Positions 1 through 8,034 of a stretch of DNA of 11,336 bases are shown here, in pieces. Each line of letters starts with the position of its first letter. The first letter of the stretch is position 1. The stretch is from CAZTJA01 sp964613745 (GTDB lineage Bacteria; Desulfobacterota; Desulfomonilia; Desulfomonilales; Desulfomonilaceae): NCBI GenBank assembly GCA_964613745.1, contig CAZTJA010000101.1:1-11336 (forward strand). The letters are read 5' to 3'. The position numbers and the translations under genes were made by a program. Under the pieces are notes generated by a model. The model was not told the DNA's origin. It made no database searches and saw only the letters and a list, made by a program, of their open reading frames with translations.

Positions 1-2576
1 AAAGCCATTCCCGTCCATTCGAACTTTGCTCCTAAAGGCAATGTCTGTTCGGCAAGGTTTTCCATCTCCGTTAAAGCTTGTCCGGAACTAACTCCCGGAT
101 TAGGCTGACCCAAAATTCGCACCGCTGGAAACATGTTGTACCTATCAACTCGCATTGGGCTGAACTGTTTTTCGATTTTGACCAGCGTACCCAGAGGAAC
201 CATTTGCATTTCTTCATTTCTGACCTGTAGATTTGCAATGTCTTCAGGCTTGGATCTATACAGTCCTTCCGCCTGAACATTCACCTGCCAAGTGCGTCCA
301 AATTCATTAAAATCGTTCACGTACGTGGATCCAAGATATGCCTGTAATGTATCGAAAACAGACTGCAGCGGTACTTTTAAACTGAGGGCCTTCACCCGAT
401 CGACATCCGCAAAGATGGTGGGGATTGCCGCCCTGAAGGTAGTGTTTGCCGTGACCATTCCACCTGAGTTTGCTCTTTGAACCAGTTCGTAAGCTGCGGT
501 GCTCAACTTGGGAAGGCCGATGCCGCCCCTGTCTTCAAGCCACATCTCGAATCCACCGCTCTGGCCTAGTCCGTTGATCGGGGGACGCGAAAACGGAAAT
601 ACAATTCCTTCAGTCAGCTGCTGAAATTTCTCATTCAGTTCCGCAGCAATAACATCTTTTGTTCTCCCTTTGGCTAATCTCTCGTCCCAAGGATCCAATG
701 GTGCAAAACCGCTCGCCAGCGTAGGTCCGATTCCGTCCAAAATTGACGAACCTGGAATTGCTGAAAAAGTGCTCACTCCATCGGTATTGGTGATGATCTG
801 TGTGACCTTCGACATAAGGGCGGTAGTGCGTTGCAGAGAAGCCCCGTCCGGCAACTGGGCATTAATCATTATCAGTCCATCATCTTCCTGGGGGAGAAAT
901 CCGGTGGGAACATGAACAAAGGCATAATACGTAAGAAACATAGCACCTGCCCAGACTATCAGCATGAGCGGTATTCTTCGGACGAAGATGCTGATTATCC
1001 AGGTATATGCATCGGTTAATTTACCAAATACTTTGTCGAATCCTCTGAAAAATGCGTTTTTAGGTCCTTCCTGTAATCTGAGCCAAAGCGAACACTGCAC
1101 CGGTTTGAGCGTCATGGCGTTGATTGCGCTCAACAAAGTCGTGACTGCAATAGTGAGTGAGAACTGTCGATAGAGTTGTCCCGAGATGCCGCCCATGAAG
1201 GATGCAGGAACGAAGACCGCCATTAGAACCAGAGTTATGCCTATGATCGCTCCCGTGATTTCATCCATTGCTTTTATGGATGCTTCTTTCGCGGGTAAAC
1301 CGTGTTCGCGCATGTTCCGATCGACGTTTTCGACCACCACGATGGCATCATCAACAACAATTCCAATGGCGAGCACCATACCGAAGAGAGTGATCATGTT
1401 TATGGAAAAACCCATAAAATACATTGCGGCGAACGCACCAATTATGGAGATGGGTATAGTTGTAGCCGGTACGAGAGTAGCTCGCCAATCCTGGAGAAAA
1501 ATGAAAACGACTATAAAGACGAGGATAAAAGCTTCGATAAGAGTGATTACGACTTCACGCACGGAAGCTCGAACGAAATCCGATGCCTGGTAGACAATTT
1601 TATAATCAACCCCTTGGGGAAAGTCCTTCTTCAGCTCCTCCATTGTCTTTTTGACTTTATCGGCTACGTCCAAGGCATTGGATCCGGGGGTCTGATAAAT
1701 TACCAATGTCGAAGAGGGAGTTCCGTTCAGAAAAGATAGAGTGTCGTAGCTCTTTGCGCCAAGATCCACTCTGCCCAGGTCTTTCACATAAACGATGCTG
1801 TTGTCCTTACCGGTTTTTACAATAATGTTTCCGAACTGAGATGGATCCGTAAGTCGACCTAAGGTTTTCACCGGCAAGTCGAAAGACTGGCCTTTTGGTG
1901 CGGGTTCTTCGCCGAGTCTCCCTGCCGCAACCTGAACATTCTGATTTTTTATGGCATTCACCACATCATTCGTGGTCAGATCATTGTACTCAAGCTTATT
2001 CGGATTTAACCAAATCCGCATACTGTAATCTTTTGAGGGAAACTGGGTGATATCGCCTACACCGTTCAGTCTCGCTAGTTGGTCTTTAATGTTGGTAGTT
2101 ACGTAATTAGTCAAATACAGGTCATCATAGGATTGATCCGGGGAGTAAAGACTCATGACGGTTACAAAAGAAGTGGATGCCTTTTTGGTGGTGACACCTT
2201 GCCTCTGGACTTCGACGGGTAATTGAGCCATGGCCCATTGAACCCGGTTTTGAACCAGGACAGTAGCCATGTCAACATCGGTCCCAAGTTCAAATGTAAC
2301 TTTGAGCGTGTATGATCCATCTCTTGCACTCGTGCTCTGCATGTAGATCATCTTATCAACGCCGTTCACTTGCTGCTCTATTGGAGCGGCAACTGTATCG
2401 GCTACGACTTGTGGATCGGCTCCGGGGTATGATGCCGTGACCTGAACTACCGGTGGCGTGATTTCCGGAAATTGAGCGATGGGTAGTGAAAATATTGCCA
2501 CGCCTCCCGCCATCAAGATGAGAAAGGATATTACGGAGGCGAATATGGGACGTTCGATGAAGAATCTTGTAAGCAC
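1..2576 (-). CDS. RND multidrug efflux permease, AcrB/MexB (HAE1) type, partial at C-terminus
   Basis: This is the inner-membrane proton/drug antiporter of a tripartite efflux pump. The frame is open from a GTG at 2576 to the left edge, giving 858 residues; the family usually has about 1030-1050, so roughly 180 residues (TM8-12, with the usual Lys and Arg of the proton relay) are outside. The N-terminus FFIERPIFASVI is the family opening and forms TM1. The segment FLQDWRATLVP (360-370) and the TM4 motif VVDDAIVVVENV are typical; D409 and D410 match the AcrB proton-relay pair D407/D408. F137 and F179 match AcrB F136 and F178 of the distal drug pocket, and F604 and F624 match F610 and F628. The AcrB switch-loop phenylalanines F615/F617 are replaced here by a GSSI stretch (609-612). 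It follows the adaptor gene after 12 bases and is almost certainly co-transcribed with it. The substrate cannot be read from the sequence. Confidence 0.97.
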   Translation of the reverse strand, partial: MLTRFFIERPIFASVISFLILMAGGVAIFSLPIAQFPEITPPVVQVTASYPGADPQVVADTVAAPIEQQVNGVDKMIYMQSTSARDGSYTLKVTFELGTDVDMATVLVQNRVQWAMAQLPVEVQRQGVTTKKASTSFVTVMSLYSPDQSYDDLYLTNYVTTNIKDQLARLNGVGDITQFPSKDYSMRIWLNPNKLEYNDLTTNDVVNAIKNQNVQVAAGRLGEEPAPKGQSFDLPVKTLGRLTDPSQFGNIIVKTGKDNSIVYVKDLGRVDLGAKSYDTLSFLNGTPSSTLVIYQTPGSNALDVADKVKKTMEELKKDFPQGVDYKIVYQASDFVRASVREVVITLIEAFILVFIVVFIFLQDWRATLVPATTIPISIIGAFAAMYFMGFSINMITLFGMVLAIGIVVDDAIVVVENVDRNMREHGLPAKEASIKAMDEITGAIIGITLVLMAVFVPASFMGGISGQLYRQFSLTIAVTTLLSAINAMTLKPVQCSLWLRLQEGPKNAFFRGFDKVFGKLTDAYTWIISIFVRRIPLMLIVWAGAMFLTYYAFVHVPTGFLPQEDDGLIMINAQLPDGASLQRTTALMSKVTQIITNTDGVSTFSAIPGSSILDGIGPTLASGFAPLDPWDERLAKGRTKDVIAAELNEKFQQLTEGIVFPFSRPPINGLGQSGGFEMWLEDRGGIGLPKLSTAAYELVQRANSGGMVTANTTFRAAIPTIFADVDRVKALSLKVPLQSVFDTLQAYLGSTYVNDFNEFGRTWQVNVQAEGLYRSKPEDIANLQVRNEEMQMVPLGTLVKIEKQFSPMRVDRYNMFPAVRILGQPNPGVSSGQALTEMENLAEQTLPLGAKFEWTGMA

Positions 2577-2580
2577 GAGC

Positions 2581-2585
2581 CCTCC
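2581..2585 (-). promoter_or_regulatory. Ribosome binding site that sets the GTG start of the RND permease
   Basis: On the minus strand GGAGG stands 4 bases before the GTG at 2576, and lies between the adaptor stop codon (2589-2591) and this start. No ATG gives the expected N-terminus FFIERPIFA, so GTG is the best start. The tight spacing suggests translational coupling with the adaptor gene. Confidence 0.8.
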
Positions 2586-2588
2586 GAT

Positions 2589-3755
2589 TTACTTCTTGTC
2601 GGTTATAGCGGGATTATTCTCAGTCTTGTCTTCAGTTTTGATGGGCTTGACTCTGGTGCCGGGACGGATCCGTTGTATTCCATCCACAACAACTCGATCT
2701 TGTTTATCTAATCCGTGGACAATGGATTGTACGCCCGTACTTGCGTTCCCGAGCTTTACTCTCCGCTGTTCCACTACATCGTCTTTGGAAAGGACATATA
2801 CAAAACTCCCGCCTTGATCGACCTGGACTGCAATATCCGGAATGGTAAGTGACATCTTCTTTTCAACGGGCACACGTATGCGTACAAAAAGCCCACCCAT
2901 CAATAATCCGTCAGGGTTTGGAAAGACTCCTCTGACCTGAATCGTACCGGTAGACGGATTTACCCTGGGATCCCCGTAATCAAGATGGCCTTCATGCTTG
3001 AATTCGGATTCATCCGCTAGTGCAATGAAAGCAGGAATTTTCAGGTCCGCAAGAGTAGACCCGCGGGTTTCGGCGTTTAATCGCCTTATCGGCAGCAGAT
3101 CGAGTTCGCTTACGTTAAAATACACGTAAACCGAATCATCATTGACCACGGTAGCCAATAACGTCTTTTCCGCCGAATTCACCAGATTTCCCACATCGAT
3201 CAAATTTCTTGAAATTCTGCCGTTAATTGGAGAAGTTACCTGCGTCCATTCCAAATTAAGATTTGCTTGTTCAAGGTTTGCCTGGGCAAGATCCACATCG
3301 GCCTTTGTGACATCTCTTTGTGCCGATTGTTTTTCCAGTCTCAAAGCGCTAATTGCTTCTTTGCTTTCCAATTGTTGGGATATTTGAAGCTCCGTTTGAG
3401 CCAGCTTAGAGGATGCCTTATTGGCCTCCACTTGAGCTTTAGCCTGATCAACAGCAGCTTGATATTGTCTTGGGTCGATTACGAAAAGGAGATCATTGGT
3501 CTTTACTTTAGTTTGCGGCACAAACAGAATCTTTTGCAAAAAACCGGTAACGCGGGCTCTTATGTCAACAGTCTCAATGGGTACAGTCGTGCCGGTGTAC
3601 TCCAAATATCTGGTTATCTCTTTTTCAATAGGCTGAGTAATTGTTACCTGTGGAATGGGGGCAGTTTTTTTGACTTTTTGTTCATTGCACGCTGTTGTTA
3701 CGAAGATCGTTGAAATCAGAAAAATGACGAGGAAAGATCGTTCCATGACTTGCAT
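2589..3755 (-). CDS. RND efflux periplasmic adaptor (membrane fusion protein), lipoprotein
   Basis: This 388-residue AcrA/MexA-type adaptor would link the inner-membrane permease to an outer-membrane channel. The chosen ATG has AAGGAG six bases upstream and is followed by a hydrophobic signal (8-20) and a lipobox TTAC, so Cys23 is probably lipidated; Thr at -3 is unusual for a lipobox. The first half of the lipoyl domain is at about 60-92, an Ala/Gln/Glu-rich alpha-helical hairpin at about 96-172, and the second lipoyl half (VTSPINGRISRNLIDVGN) at about 173-190. The beta-barrel follows (about 205-300), with a GTIQVRGVFPN strand and GLFVRIRVPV, then a membrane-proximal domain (300-370). The tail is charged. 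The open frame continues upstream to 3899, but that extension has no signal-like start and no RBS. The paired permease gene follows directly; no TolC-like gene is visible. Confidence 0.95.
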   Translation of the reverse strand: MQVMERSFLVIFLISTIFVTTACNEQKVKKTAPIPQVTITQPIEKEITRYLEYTGTTVPIETVDIRARVTGFLQKILFVPQTKVKTNDLLFVIDPRQYQAAVDQAKAQVEANKASSKLAQTELQISQQLESKEAISALRLEKQSAQRDVTKADVDLAQANLEQANLNLEWTQVTSPINGRISRNLIDVGNLVNSAEKTLLATVVNDDSVYVYFNVSELDLLPIRRLNAETRGSTLADLKIPAFIALADESEFKHEGHLDYGDPRVNPSTGTIQVRGVFPNPDGLLMGGLFVRIRVPVEKKMSLTIPDIAVQVDQGGSFVYVLSKDDVVEQRRVKLGNASTGVQSIVHGLDKQDRVVVDGIQRIRPGTRVKPIKTEDKTENNPAITDKK

Positions 3756-3761
3756 TTCATG

Positions 3762-3767
3762 CTCCTT
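3762..3767 (-). promoter_or_regulatory. Ribosome binding site that sets the adaptor start
   Basis: AAGGAG on the minus strand with a 6-base spacer to the ATG at 3755. It selects this start over the in-frame one 144 bases upstream (3899), and it places the lipoprotein signal peptide at the N-terminus. A second in-frame ATG lies nine bases further in (3746) and cannot be excluded. Confidence 0.8.
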
Positions 3768-3825
3768 GAAGAAGCTTTGTTGGTTGTTTATTAGAGCGGA
3801 AAAGTAGTGAATTGCCGGATGATAC

Positions 3826-3887
3826 CTGGTTTGCACCAGCTTAGTCAGCCAACGGGGAACGTAAATGAACGAGGCGGATGGGCCGCC
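3826..3887 (-). other. Two small hairpins in the untranslated leader of the efflux operon
   Basis: Two perfect inverted repeats lie in the presumed leader RNA. At 3826-3839 CUGGU and ACCAG enclose a GCAA loop, a GNRA-type tetraloop. At 3873-3887 GGCGG and CCGCC enclose five bases. Neither is followed by a U-run, so they do not look like terminators. They may only stabilise the leader; short stems of this kind also occur by chance. Confidence 0.35.
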
Positions 3888-3924
3888 GCATCTCGGCAAT
3901 CAATTGGACCTGCCAAATAACTTC

Positions 3925-3939
3925 ACTGATATGATCAGT
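3925..3939. promoter_or_regulatory. Candidate operator palindrome upstream of the efflux operon
   Basis: ACTGAT-ATG-ATCAGT is a perfect 6+3+6 inverted repeat. It lies about 20 bases downstream of the proposed -10 box (3960-3965), so near +15 to +30 of the transcript. TetR- and MarR-type repressors of efflux operons commonly bind such short palindromes overlapping the transcription start. No regulator gene is present in the window, so the binding partner is unknown. Confidence 0.4.
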
Positions 3940-3959
3940 TCGTATTGGCTCCGTGCGGG

Positions 3960-3988
3960 AGGGTAACTTACGAATCAGAGCGGGTCAA
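3960..3988 (-). promoter_or_regulatory. Candidate sigma-70 promoter for the adaptor-permease operon
   Basis: On the minus strand TTGACC (3983-3988) and TACCCT (3960-3965) are separated by 17 bases. The -35 matches consensus at five of six positions; the -10 is weak (three of six). The resulting leader would be about 200 bases. The box lies between the upstream hypothetical gene and the adaptor, where a promoter would be expected. Confidence 0.4.
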
Positions 3989-4012
3989 GATGAATTTACG
4001 GAATGATTCGTA
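3969..4012. repeat. Nine-base inverted repeat overlapping the proposed efflux promoter
   Basis: TACGAATCA (3969-3977) and TGATTCGTA (4004-4012) are perfect reverse complements 26 bases apart. The left arm sits in the -35/-10 spacer of the candidate promoter and the right arm lies upstream of the -35 box. This could be a two-half-site regulator target. There is no U-run, so a terminator for the preceding gene (4024-4509) is less likely. Confidence 0.4.
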
Positions 4013-4023
4013 TGGCTATCGGC

Positions 4024-4509
4024 TTATTTCGCAAAGCTTTGGGGCAGTCTTAGATCAGGACACATGATTTTCATGAGTTGAACATAGGTCTGTGTCATGA
4101 TTTTGAGTTTGGAAACATCCTGCACAATGGATGGATTGATCTTGTCGGGATCGGCGGAATTGCGAGCCGCCGAAATGATGCCCTGCATGAGGGAGAGGTA
4201 TTGGTTCATGATCTGTGACACATCGGGATCACTCGAAGCGGACTGTTTCATAGAGTCCAAAGATTGATTGAGGAATTCCGAAATCCGAGCAACTTTATCT
4301 ACTTCCGAAAGCGAAGAATCGGCAACCGACGTCAATTTGTCGATTCGACTTTGGAGTGCTGCACATTCGCGGGGATCAATAATCATGGTCTCGGACATGT
4401 CCGACAATTCACTTTGAGACGGAGCGGCCGGACCAGTCTGGGCCAAAGTTGATATGGGACTGCAAAGGACATAAACGGTGATGAGCATTATTCCCATTAT
4501 CTTTTTCAT
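4024..4509 (-). CDS. Hypothetical exported helical protein
   Basis: A 161-residue protein I do not recognise. It starts with a signal peptide (MKK, hydrophobic core to about residue 20, likely cleavage after TLA at 23), so it should be periplasmic or secreted. The mature part is rich in Ser, Asp, Gln and Met and looks almost wholly alpha-helical. It has two cysteines, C49 in DPRECAAL and C150 in KIMCPDL, near the two ends of the helical region and able to form a disulfide. The start has GGAGG six bases upstream. It begins 46 bases after the pyruvate kinase stop on the same strand with no terminator visible between, so it is probably co-transcribed with it. No enzymatic motif was seen. Confidence 0.8.
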   Translation of the reverse strand: MKKIMGIMLITVYVLCSPISTLAQTGPAAPSQSELSDMSETMIIDPRECAALQSRIDKLTSVADSSLSEVDKVARISEFLNQSLDSMKQSASSDPDVSQIMNQYLSLMQGIISAARNSADPDKINPSIVQDVSKLKIMTQTYVQLMKIMCPDLRLPQSFAK

Positions 4510-4555
4510 TCCATTCCTCCGCTTTCTCTTGATCAGTCATTTGTGTACATTGGAA

Positions 4556-6028
4556 TTAATCATTGCAAAAATCATCAAGATCCTCTTCAAGATAATTGCA
4601 ACTGGTTCTCAACTGAATAATTTCCATTCTGTGATACGCCTCCGGGCGCTTTCTGGAAGGTCCTTCAGTCACAATCACCAGGTCTCCATCAATTTGCTGT
4701 TCAGCAAACCATTCATTTGCAAAGCTTCGCCAATCTTCGGGATCTTCCGACATGTGTTTTGAGTAAACTCCGTAGGTAAACTGAAGTCTCTGACACGTCT
4801 CTCTTAGAGGACTGATCGCGGTAATCCAAACGGGTAGTCTAAATGCTGCAACACTCCTGGCAGTAGCACCGCTCCTAGTCGGAACAAATATGGCGGATGC
4901 CGATACTTTTTCTATGGTGTTTTGAATACTTGAGGCCAACAAATCTCTCATCTTTACGGTTTCACCGCTTTGCTGACGCCTCAGATTCTCGAAGGAGGTC
5001 CTGTTCGACAACATTGGTTCAACTGATGCTGCAATCTTTGCAAGCATTTCGACGGATTCCACTGGATAAATTCCCAGAGCGGATTCGCCGGACAACATCA
5101 CGCAATCAGTCCCATCGAGAACAGCATTCGCCACGTCAGTAGACTCAGCCCTTGTAGGTCTGCGGCTTTGTGTCATTGATTCGAGCATTTGCGTTGCGGT
5201 AATTATTGGTTTGCGAGCCTGGTTGGCTTTTCTTATAAGCTCTTTTTGCAAAAGAGCGATCTGCTCAATTGGGGTTTCTACACCAAGATCGCCTCTCGCT
5301 ATCATCAGAGCATCAGCAGCATCAATTATTTCGTCTATTCTGTCCAATGCACGTGCACGTTCGATTTTGGCTACTATAAATGGTCGATACCCTATTTCAG
5401 ATGCTGCTGAACGAAGAAGGTCGAGATCTTTTCTCGATTCTACAAAGGACTGACTCAACGCATCCAGCTTGTGGTCGGCTGCGAACTCGAGAAATCGTTT
5501 ATCCATTTCGGTAAAGGCCGTTATGCCCAAATCAATTCCCGGAAGATTCAGTCCCTTTTTCGATCTAAGCACCCCACCTACTACAACTTTGCAGATGACA
5601 TCCTCACCCAAAATTTCGAGGACTTGTAGCTGAATCAAACCGTCGTTAAGGTAAATGATGTCCCCTGGCCGTGTAGCCCTAGGTAATTCTTTGAAGGAGA
5701 CCGAAACCTTTTGTGTGTCGCCCAAGATCTCGGCAGTAGTGAGTACAAACCTATTGCCGTGTTCAAGTTCAATAGGTTCTTCTTCCAACATGCCGATGCG
5801 AATTTTCGGTCCGGGCAAATCGCCCATTATGGCGAGGCGTTTCCCGGTGTTCTCACAGGCCGTTCTTAGTCGCGTGATCACTTCGGAATGCTGCTCAAAA
5901 TAACCATGCGAAAAATTCAAGCGAGCCACATTCATACCGGCGTGGAGCATATTTTCCATTATATGGACTTGTTCCGAAGCAGGCCCGATTGTGCATACGA
6001 TCTTGGTTTTGTTTACAGGAAATCCCAT
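4556..6028 (-). CDS. pyk: Pyruvate kinase
   Basis: Catalyses phosphoenolpyruvate + ADP to pyruvate + ATP, the last step of glycolysis, in the cytoplasm. At 490 residues it has the normal bacterial length. The N-terminus KTKIVCTIGPAS (7-18) and NFSHG (38-42) belong to the barrel domain. K221 in FIVAKIER is the catalytic lysine, with E223 and D247 (ARGDLGVE) as divalent-metal ligands; TATQMLESM (277-285), RAESTDVANAV and MLSGESALG follow. The B domain lies at about 71-170 and the C-terminal regulatory domain from about 355 on. The segment DLPGPKIRIG has Lys75 where K+-dependent enzymes have Glu (rabbit muscle Glu117), a marker reported for K+-independent enzymes. GGAG lies five bases before the ATG. 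A 9-base inverted repeat occupies the leader. Confidence 0.98.
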   Translation of the reverse strand: MGFPVNKTKIVCTIGPASEQVHIMENMLHAGMNVARLNFSHGYFEQHSEVITRLRTACENTGKRLAIMGDLPGPKIRIGMLEEEPIELEHGNRFVLTTAEILGDTQKVSVSFKELPRATRPGDIIYLNDGLIQLQVLEILGEDVICKVVVGGVLRSKKGLNLPGIDLGITAFTEMDKRFLEFAADHKLDALSQSFVESRKDLDLLRSAASEIGYRPFIVAKIERARALDRIDEIIDAADALMIARGDLGVETPIEQIALLQKELIRKANQARKPIITATQMLESMTQSRRPTRAESTDVANAVLDGTDCVMLSGESALGIYPVESVEMLAKIAASVEPMLSNRTSFENLRRQQSGETVKMRDLLASSIQNTIEKVSASAIFVPTRSGATARSVAAFRLPVWITAISPLRETCQRLQFTYGVYSKHMSEDPEDWRSFANEWFAEQQIDGDLVIVTEGPSRKRPEAYHRMEIIQLRTSCNYLEEDLDDFCND

Positions 6029-6041
6029 GAATTCTCCGAAC

Positions 6042-6100
6042 TGAACCGTAGGCTTGGGACATTATTCATAAAGTAGACATCAGCTCATCAGTACGGTTCA
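6042..6100 (-). promoter_or_regulatory. Inverted repeat in the pyruvate kinase leader
   Basis: TGAACCGTA (6042-6050) and TACGGTTCA (6092-6100) are perfect nine-base reverse complements enclosing 41 bases. In the mRNA the downstream arm ends four bases before the GGAG of the pyk ribosome binding site (6034-6037). The structure could present or hide that site. Alternatively the two arms may be DNA half-sites for a regulator. It does not resemble a riboswitch that I know. Confidence 0.45.
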
Positions 6101-6164
6101 ATTAGTATGAGGTCACATTCTACAGTAATTGTTAAGACTATATAACGATGACGTTTGGAATTGA

Positions 6165-7787
6165 TCACATTTTTACATTTAGAAAAATTTCCAATCCCTT
6201 GATCGGATCTATTACTCGATTTGGATTTACTCCCCAATTGTTTGCAGACGATGGATTGTCCCAGTTGGGAACCGATTTGTCTATGCAGGCAAACGTGAAC
6301 CATTTGCCCGGCTGCCAATAAGCGGCGCGACAACTTAGCTCCCAATTCTCCAGGAGCCGCCAAACGGTTCCTACTCCGAATTCCCAGCCTAAATCGTTGT
6401 CCGGTATTGAAGGGGCAGGATTCGAAAAGGTTCCTTTATTCTTAAATTCCAGATGCCCCAGAGATTCCGCTTCGGGGTTTATGTAGCCTATTCCGTATCC
6501 ATATGAGGAACGGCGGGCATAGGCTAGCGCAGTAACTAGATTAAAGTTACTCGCAATAAGATAGTTCATTTGGACTGCAACCATGTCGGAAGCCGACATA
6601 TCCAAATACGAATCGACGCCGGCTCTGTAGTACTTGCCCATTAAAAGGCAATACGGATTGGTGACTGCGAAGGCACTCTTTTCGGGTTCTTGAATAAAGG
6701 GTTGTCTGTCTATGAGAATGCCGTGTCTTCTGTCCGGGCCGGGTAAATGGCACAAAAGAAAGCTTAGTTTGATTGATCTCGAATAACCGCCAAACTCGAA
6801 CATATATCGCAATGACTCAATGTATTTCGGTGCAAAATGGCTCCCTCCACCTGGAAGGGGAATTGCCGGATGACCGCGAAAGGTTCCATCCTGAGATTTC
6901 TGAAACCTAAGAGTCGTCAGATACCAGTCTGCTTCAACATTAAAAAACAATCTGCCGTCGGTATACTTCACATAAGCCCAACCCTCTGTGCCCGATGTAT
7001 TCGAAGGGGGAGTGGAAACTCGTCTCATTACACTGGTTTCACCTTCCGGTCCTTCGTCGAACAGGAAATAGAACCCTCCGAAACCCATGTCTACGTTGTG
7101 ACCAATGTATCTCAAATAACCAAGCAAATGAGCAGATCTTGCCGAATTCTGGTCCTCAAAGTTCCAATAGAGGAGGCTACCTCTTTTTCGGGGATAAAAG
7201 CCGAAAGCGAACGTGAAGGGTCCGTAATACGTCTCAAACTGAACAATGTCCACAATCCTGTTTGCCGTATCAAAAATATCTTCCGCAAGCTCCGTGGCAC
7301 TGAACTGAAGTCCACATCCCTGTTGAAAACCGCGTCTTCCGTAAACCAGCTTCCCCAGGGGAGTATTAACCGTCAGCCAAAGTCTCGTCCATCTTCCGGT
7401 GGATAAGAACCCTTCAAAATCGGGATTGACGAGAGATTCTACATTCTCCGTGTCGTCGGGTTCAATGCGGTAGGTTCCCGTGACCGACACTGCTCTATGA
7501 AGCTTAAGTACAGGAAATATGGCGAGTCGCGTAGAAGAGGCCAAAGCCGTTGTTCCTGAAAGCAGGCGCTTTTTAAACCATCCATTGAACGATGCGAAAT
7601 CTCCGCCGGTCGAACTTTGATCCGTATTGAAAGGGCCGAAAAAACCTCTTGAACCGCTCTGAGATGCGTAGACAAAACGAAAATTCACAAGGGCGGAATC
7701 GAAACTGAATTCCCAGGCGTATGAGCTGTTAAGTGGAATCCAAGTCGATACTATGACAAAAAGAATTGTTACGATTGCTTTTTTCAT
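6165..7787 (-). CDS. Predicted outer-membrane beta-barrel protein (porin-like), complete
   Basis: A 540-residue protein with a signal peptide (MKKAIVTILFVIVSTWIPLNSSYA, likely cut before WEF at residue 25). The mature chain is rich in Trp, Tyr, Phe and Gly, with alternating polar and hydrophobic residues typical of transmembrane beta-strands, and ends in LEIFLNVKM, a beta-signal-like end though not with the usual final Phe. It is paralogous to the protein starting at 9709: both mature chains start WEF, both have an FFNVEADW / FLNAEADW strand, and both carry a WRLLEN / WKLLEN strand near the C-terminus followed by AYWQPG / AYWKPG. It should sit in the outer membrane as a pore or uptake protein; the substrate is unknown. 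The gene lies 136 bases upstream of pyk on the same strand. No strong ribosome binding site is seen before the ATG; the nearest GGAG is 17 bases away. Confidence 0.82.
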   Translation of the reverse strand: MKKAIVTILFVIVSTWIPLNSSYAWEFSFDSALVNFRFVYASQSGSRGFFGPFNTDQSSTGGDFASFNGWFKKRLLSGTTALASSTRLAIFPVLKLHRAVSVTGTYRIEPDDTENVESLVNPDFEGFLSTGRWTRLWLTVNTPLGKLVYGRRGFQQGCGLQFSATELAEDIFDTANRIVDIVQFETYYGPFTFAFGFYPRKRGSLLYWNFEDQNSARSAHLLGYLRYIGHNVDMGFGGFYFLFDEGPEGETSVMRRVSTPPSNTSGTEGWAYVKYTDGRLFFNVEADWYLTTLRFQKSQDGTFRGHPAIPLPGGGSHFAPKYIESLRYMFEFGGYSRSIKLSFLLCHLPGPDRRHGILIDRQPFIQEPEKSAFAVTNPYCLLMGKYYRAGVDSYLDMSASDMVAVQMNYLIASNFNLVTALAYARRSSYGYGIGYINPEAESLGHLEFKNKGTFSNPAPSIPDNDLGWEFGVGTVWRLLENWELSCRAAYWQPGKWFTFACIDKSVPNWDNPSSANNWGVNPNRVIDPIKGLEIFLNVKM

Positions 7788-8034
7788 TCGCTAAAAGATT
7801 TCATCTCCACGACGTGAATTCTACATCAGCCGGAACCATGTACATTGAAGAAGTCGGCCTGGTACATAGGTTTAAAGAATTCGCAACAATTATCCGAAGA
7901 ATGACCCTAAACAGAGGAATTCGGCATCGCTCGGAAGATTGATGAGTCTTATTGTACAAGCGGGTCGGATGTTTTTCGCAATGTATAACGGAAAACTCTA
8001 TGCTTTCAATTAATAATTTGTAAGGACCGGAGCT
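7788..8034. other. Divergent intergenic region between barrel gene and small exported protein
   Basis: It must hold promoters for both outward-facing genes. On the minus strand a TAGAAT box (in GATGTAGAATTC) could be a -10 for the barrel gene; on the plus strand TATAAC at 7984-7989 could be a -10 for the next gene. Neither has a convincing -35 partner. No hairpin with a T-run and no RNA gene was seen. Confidence 0.4.

Noticed and set aside
1186..1593. Long plus-strand open frames opposite the RND permease (also 1302-1739, 670-915)
   Set aside because: The minus-strand frame reads cleanly as a full RND permease with all family motifs; these frames are antisense shadows with no RBS or domain content.
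3756..3899. In-frame N-terminal extension of the adaptor
   Set aside because: It would put 48 residues, with no export signal, ahead of the lipoprotein signal peptide; the AAGGAG site at 3762-3767 supports the shorter form.
6081..6090. CTGATGAG in the pyk leader as a hammerhead ribozyme core
   Set aside because: The matching GAAA box and the third helix are missing in the expected places, so only the short motif agrees.
6088..6363. Minus-strand 91-codon frame overlapping the end of the barrel gene
   Set aside because: It lies in another frame over the real barrel coding sequence and has no RBS or recognisable content.
7788..7810. Six-codon minus-strand mini-frame whose TGA overlaps the barrel ATG
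   Set aside because: It starts immediately after GGAG with no spacer and is too short to separate from chance.
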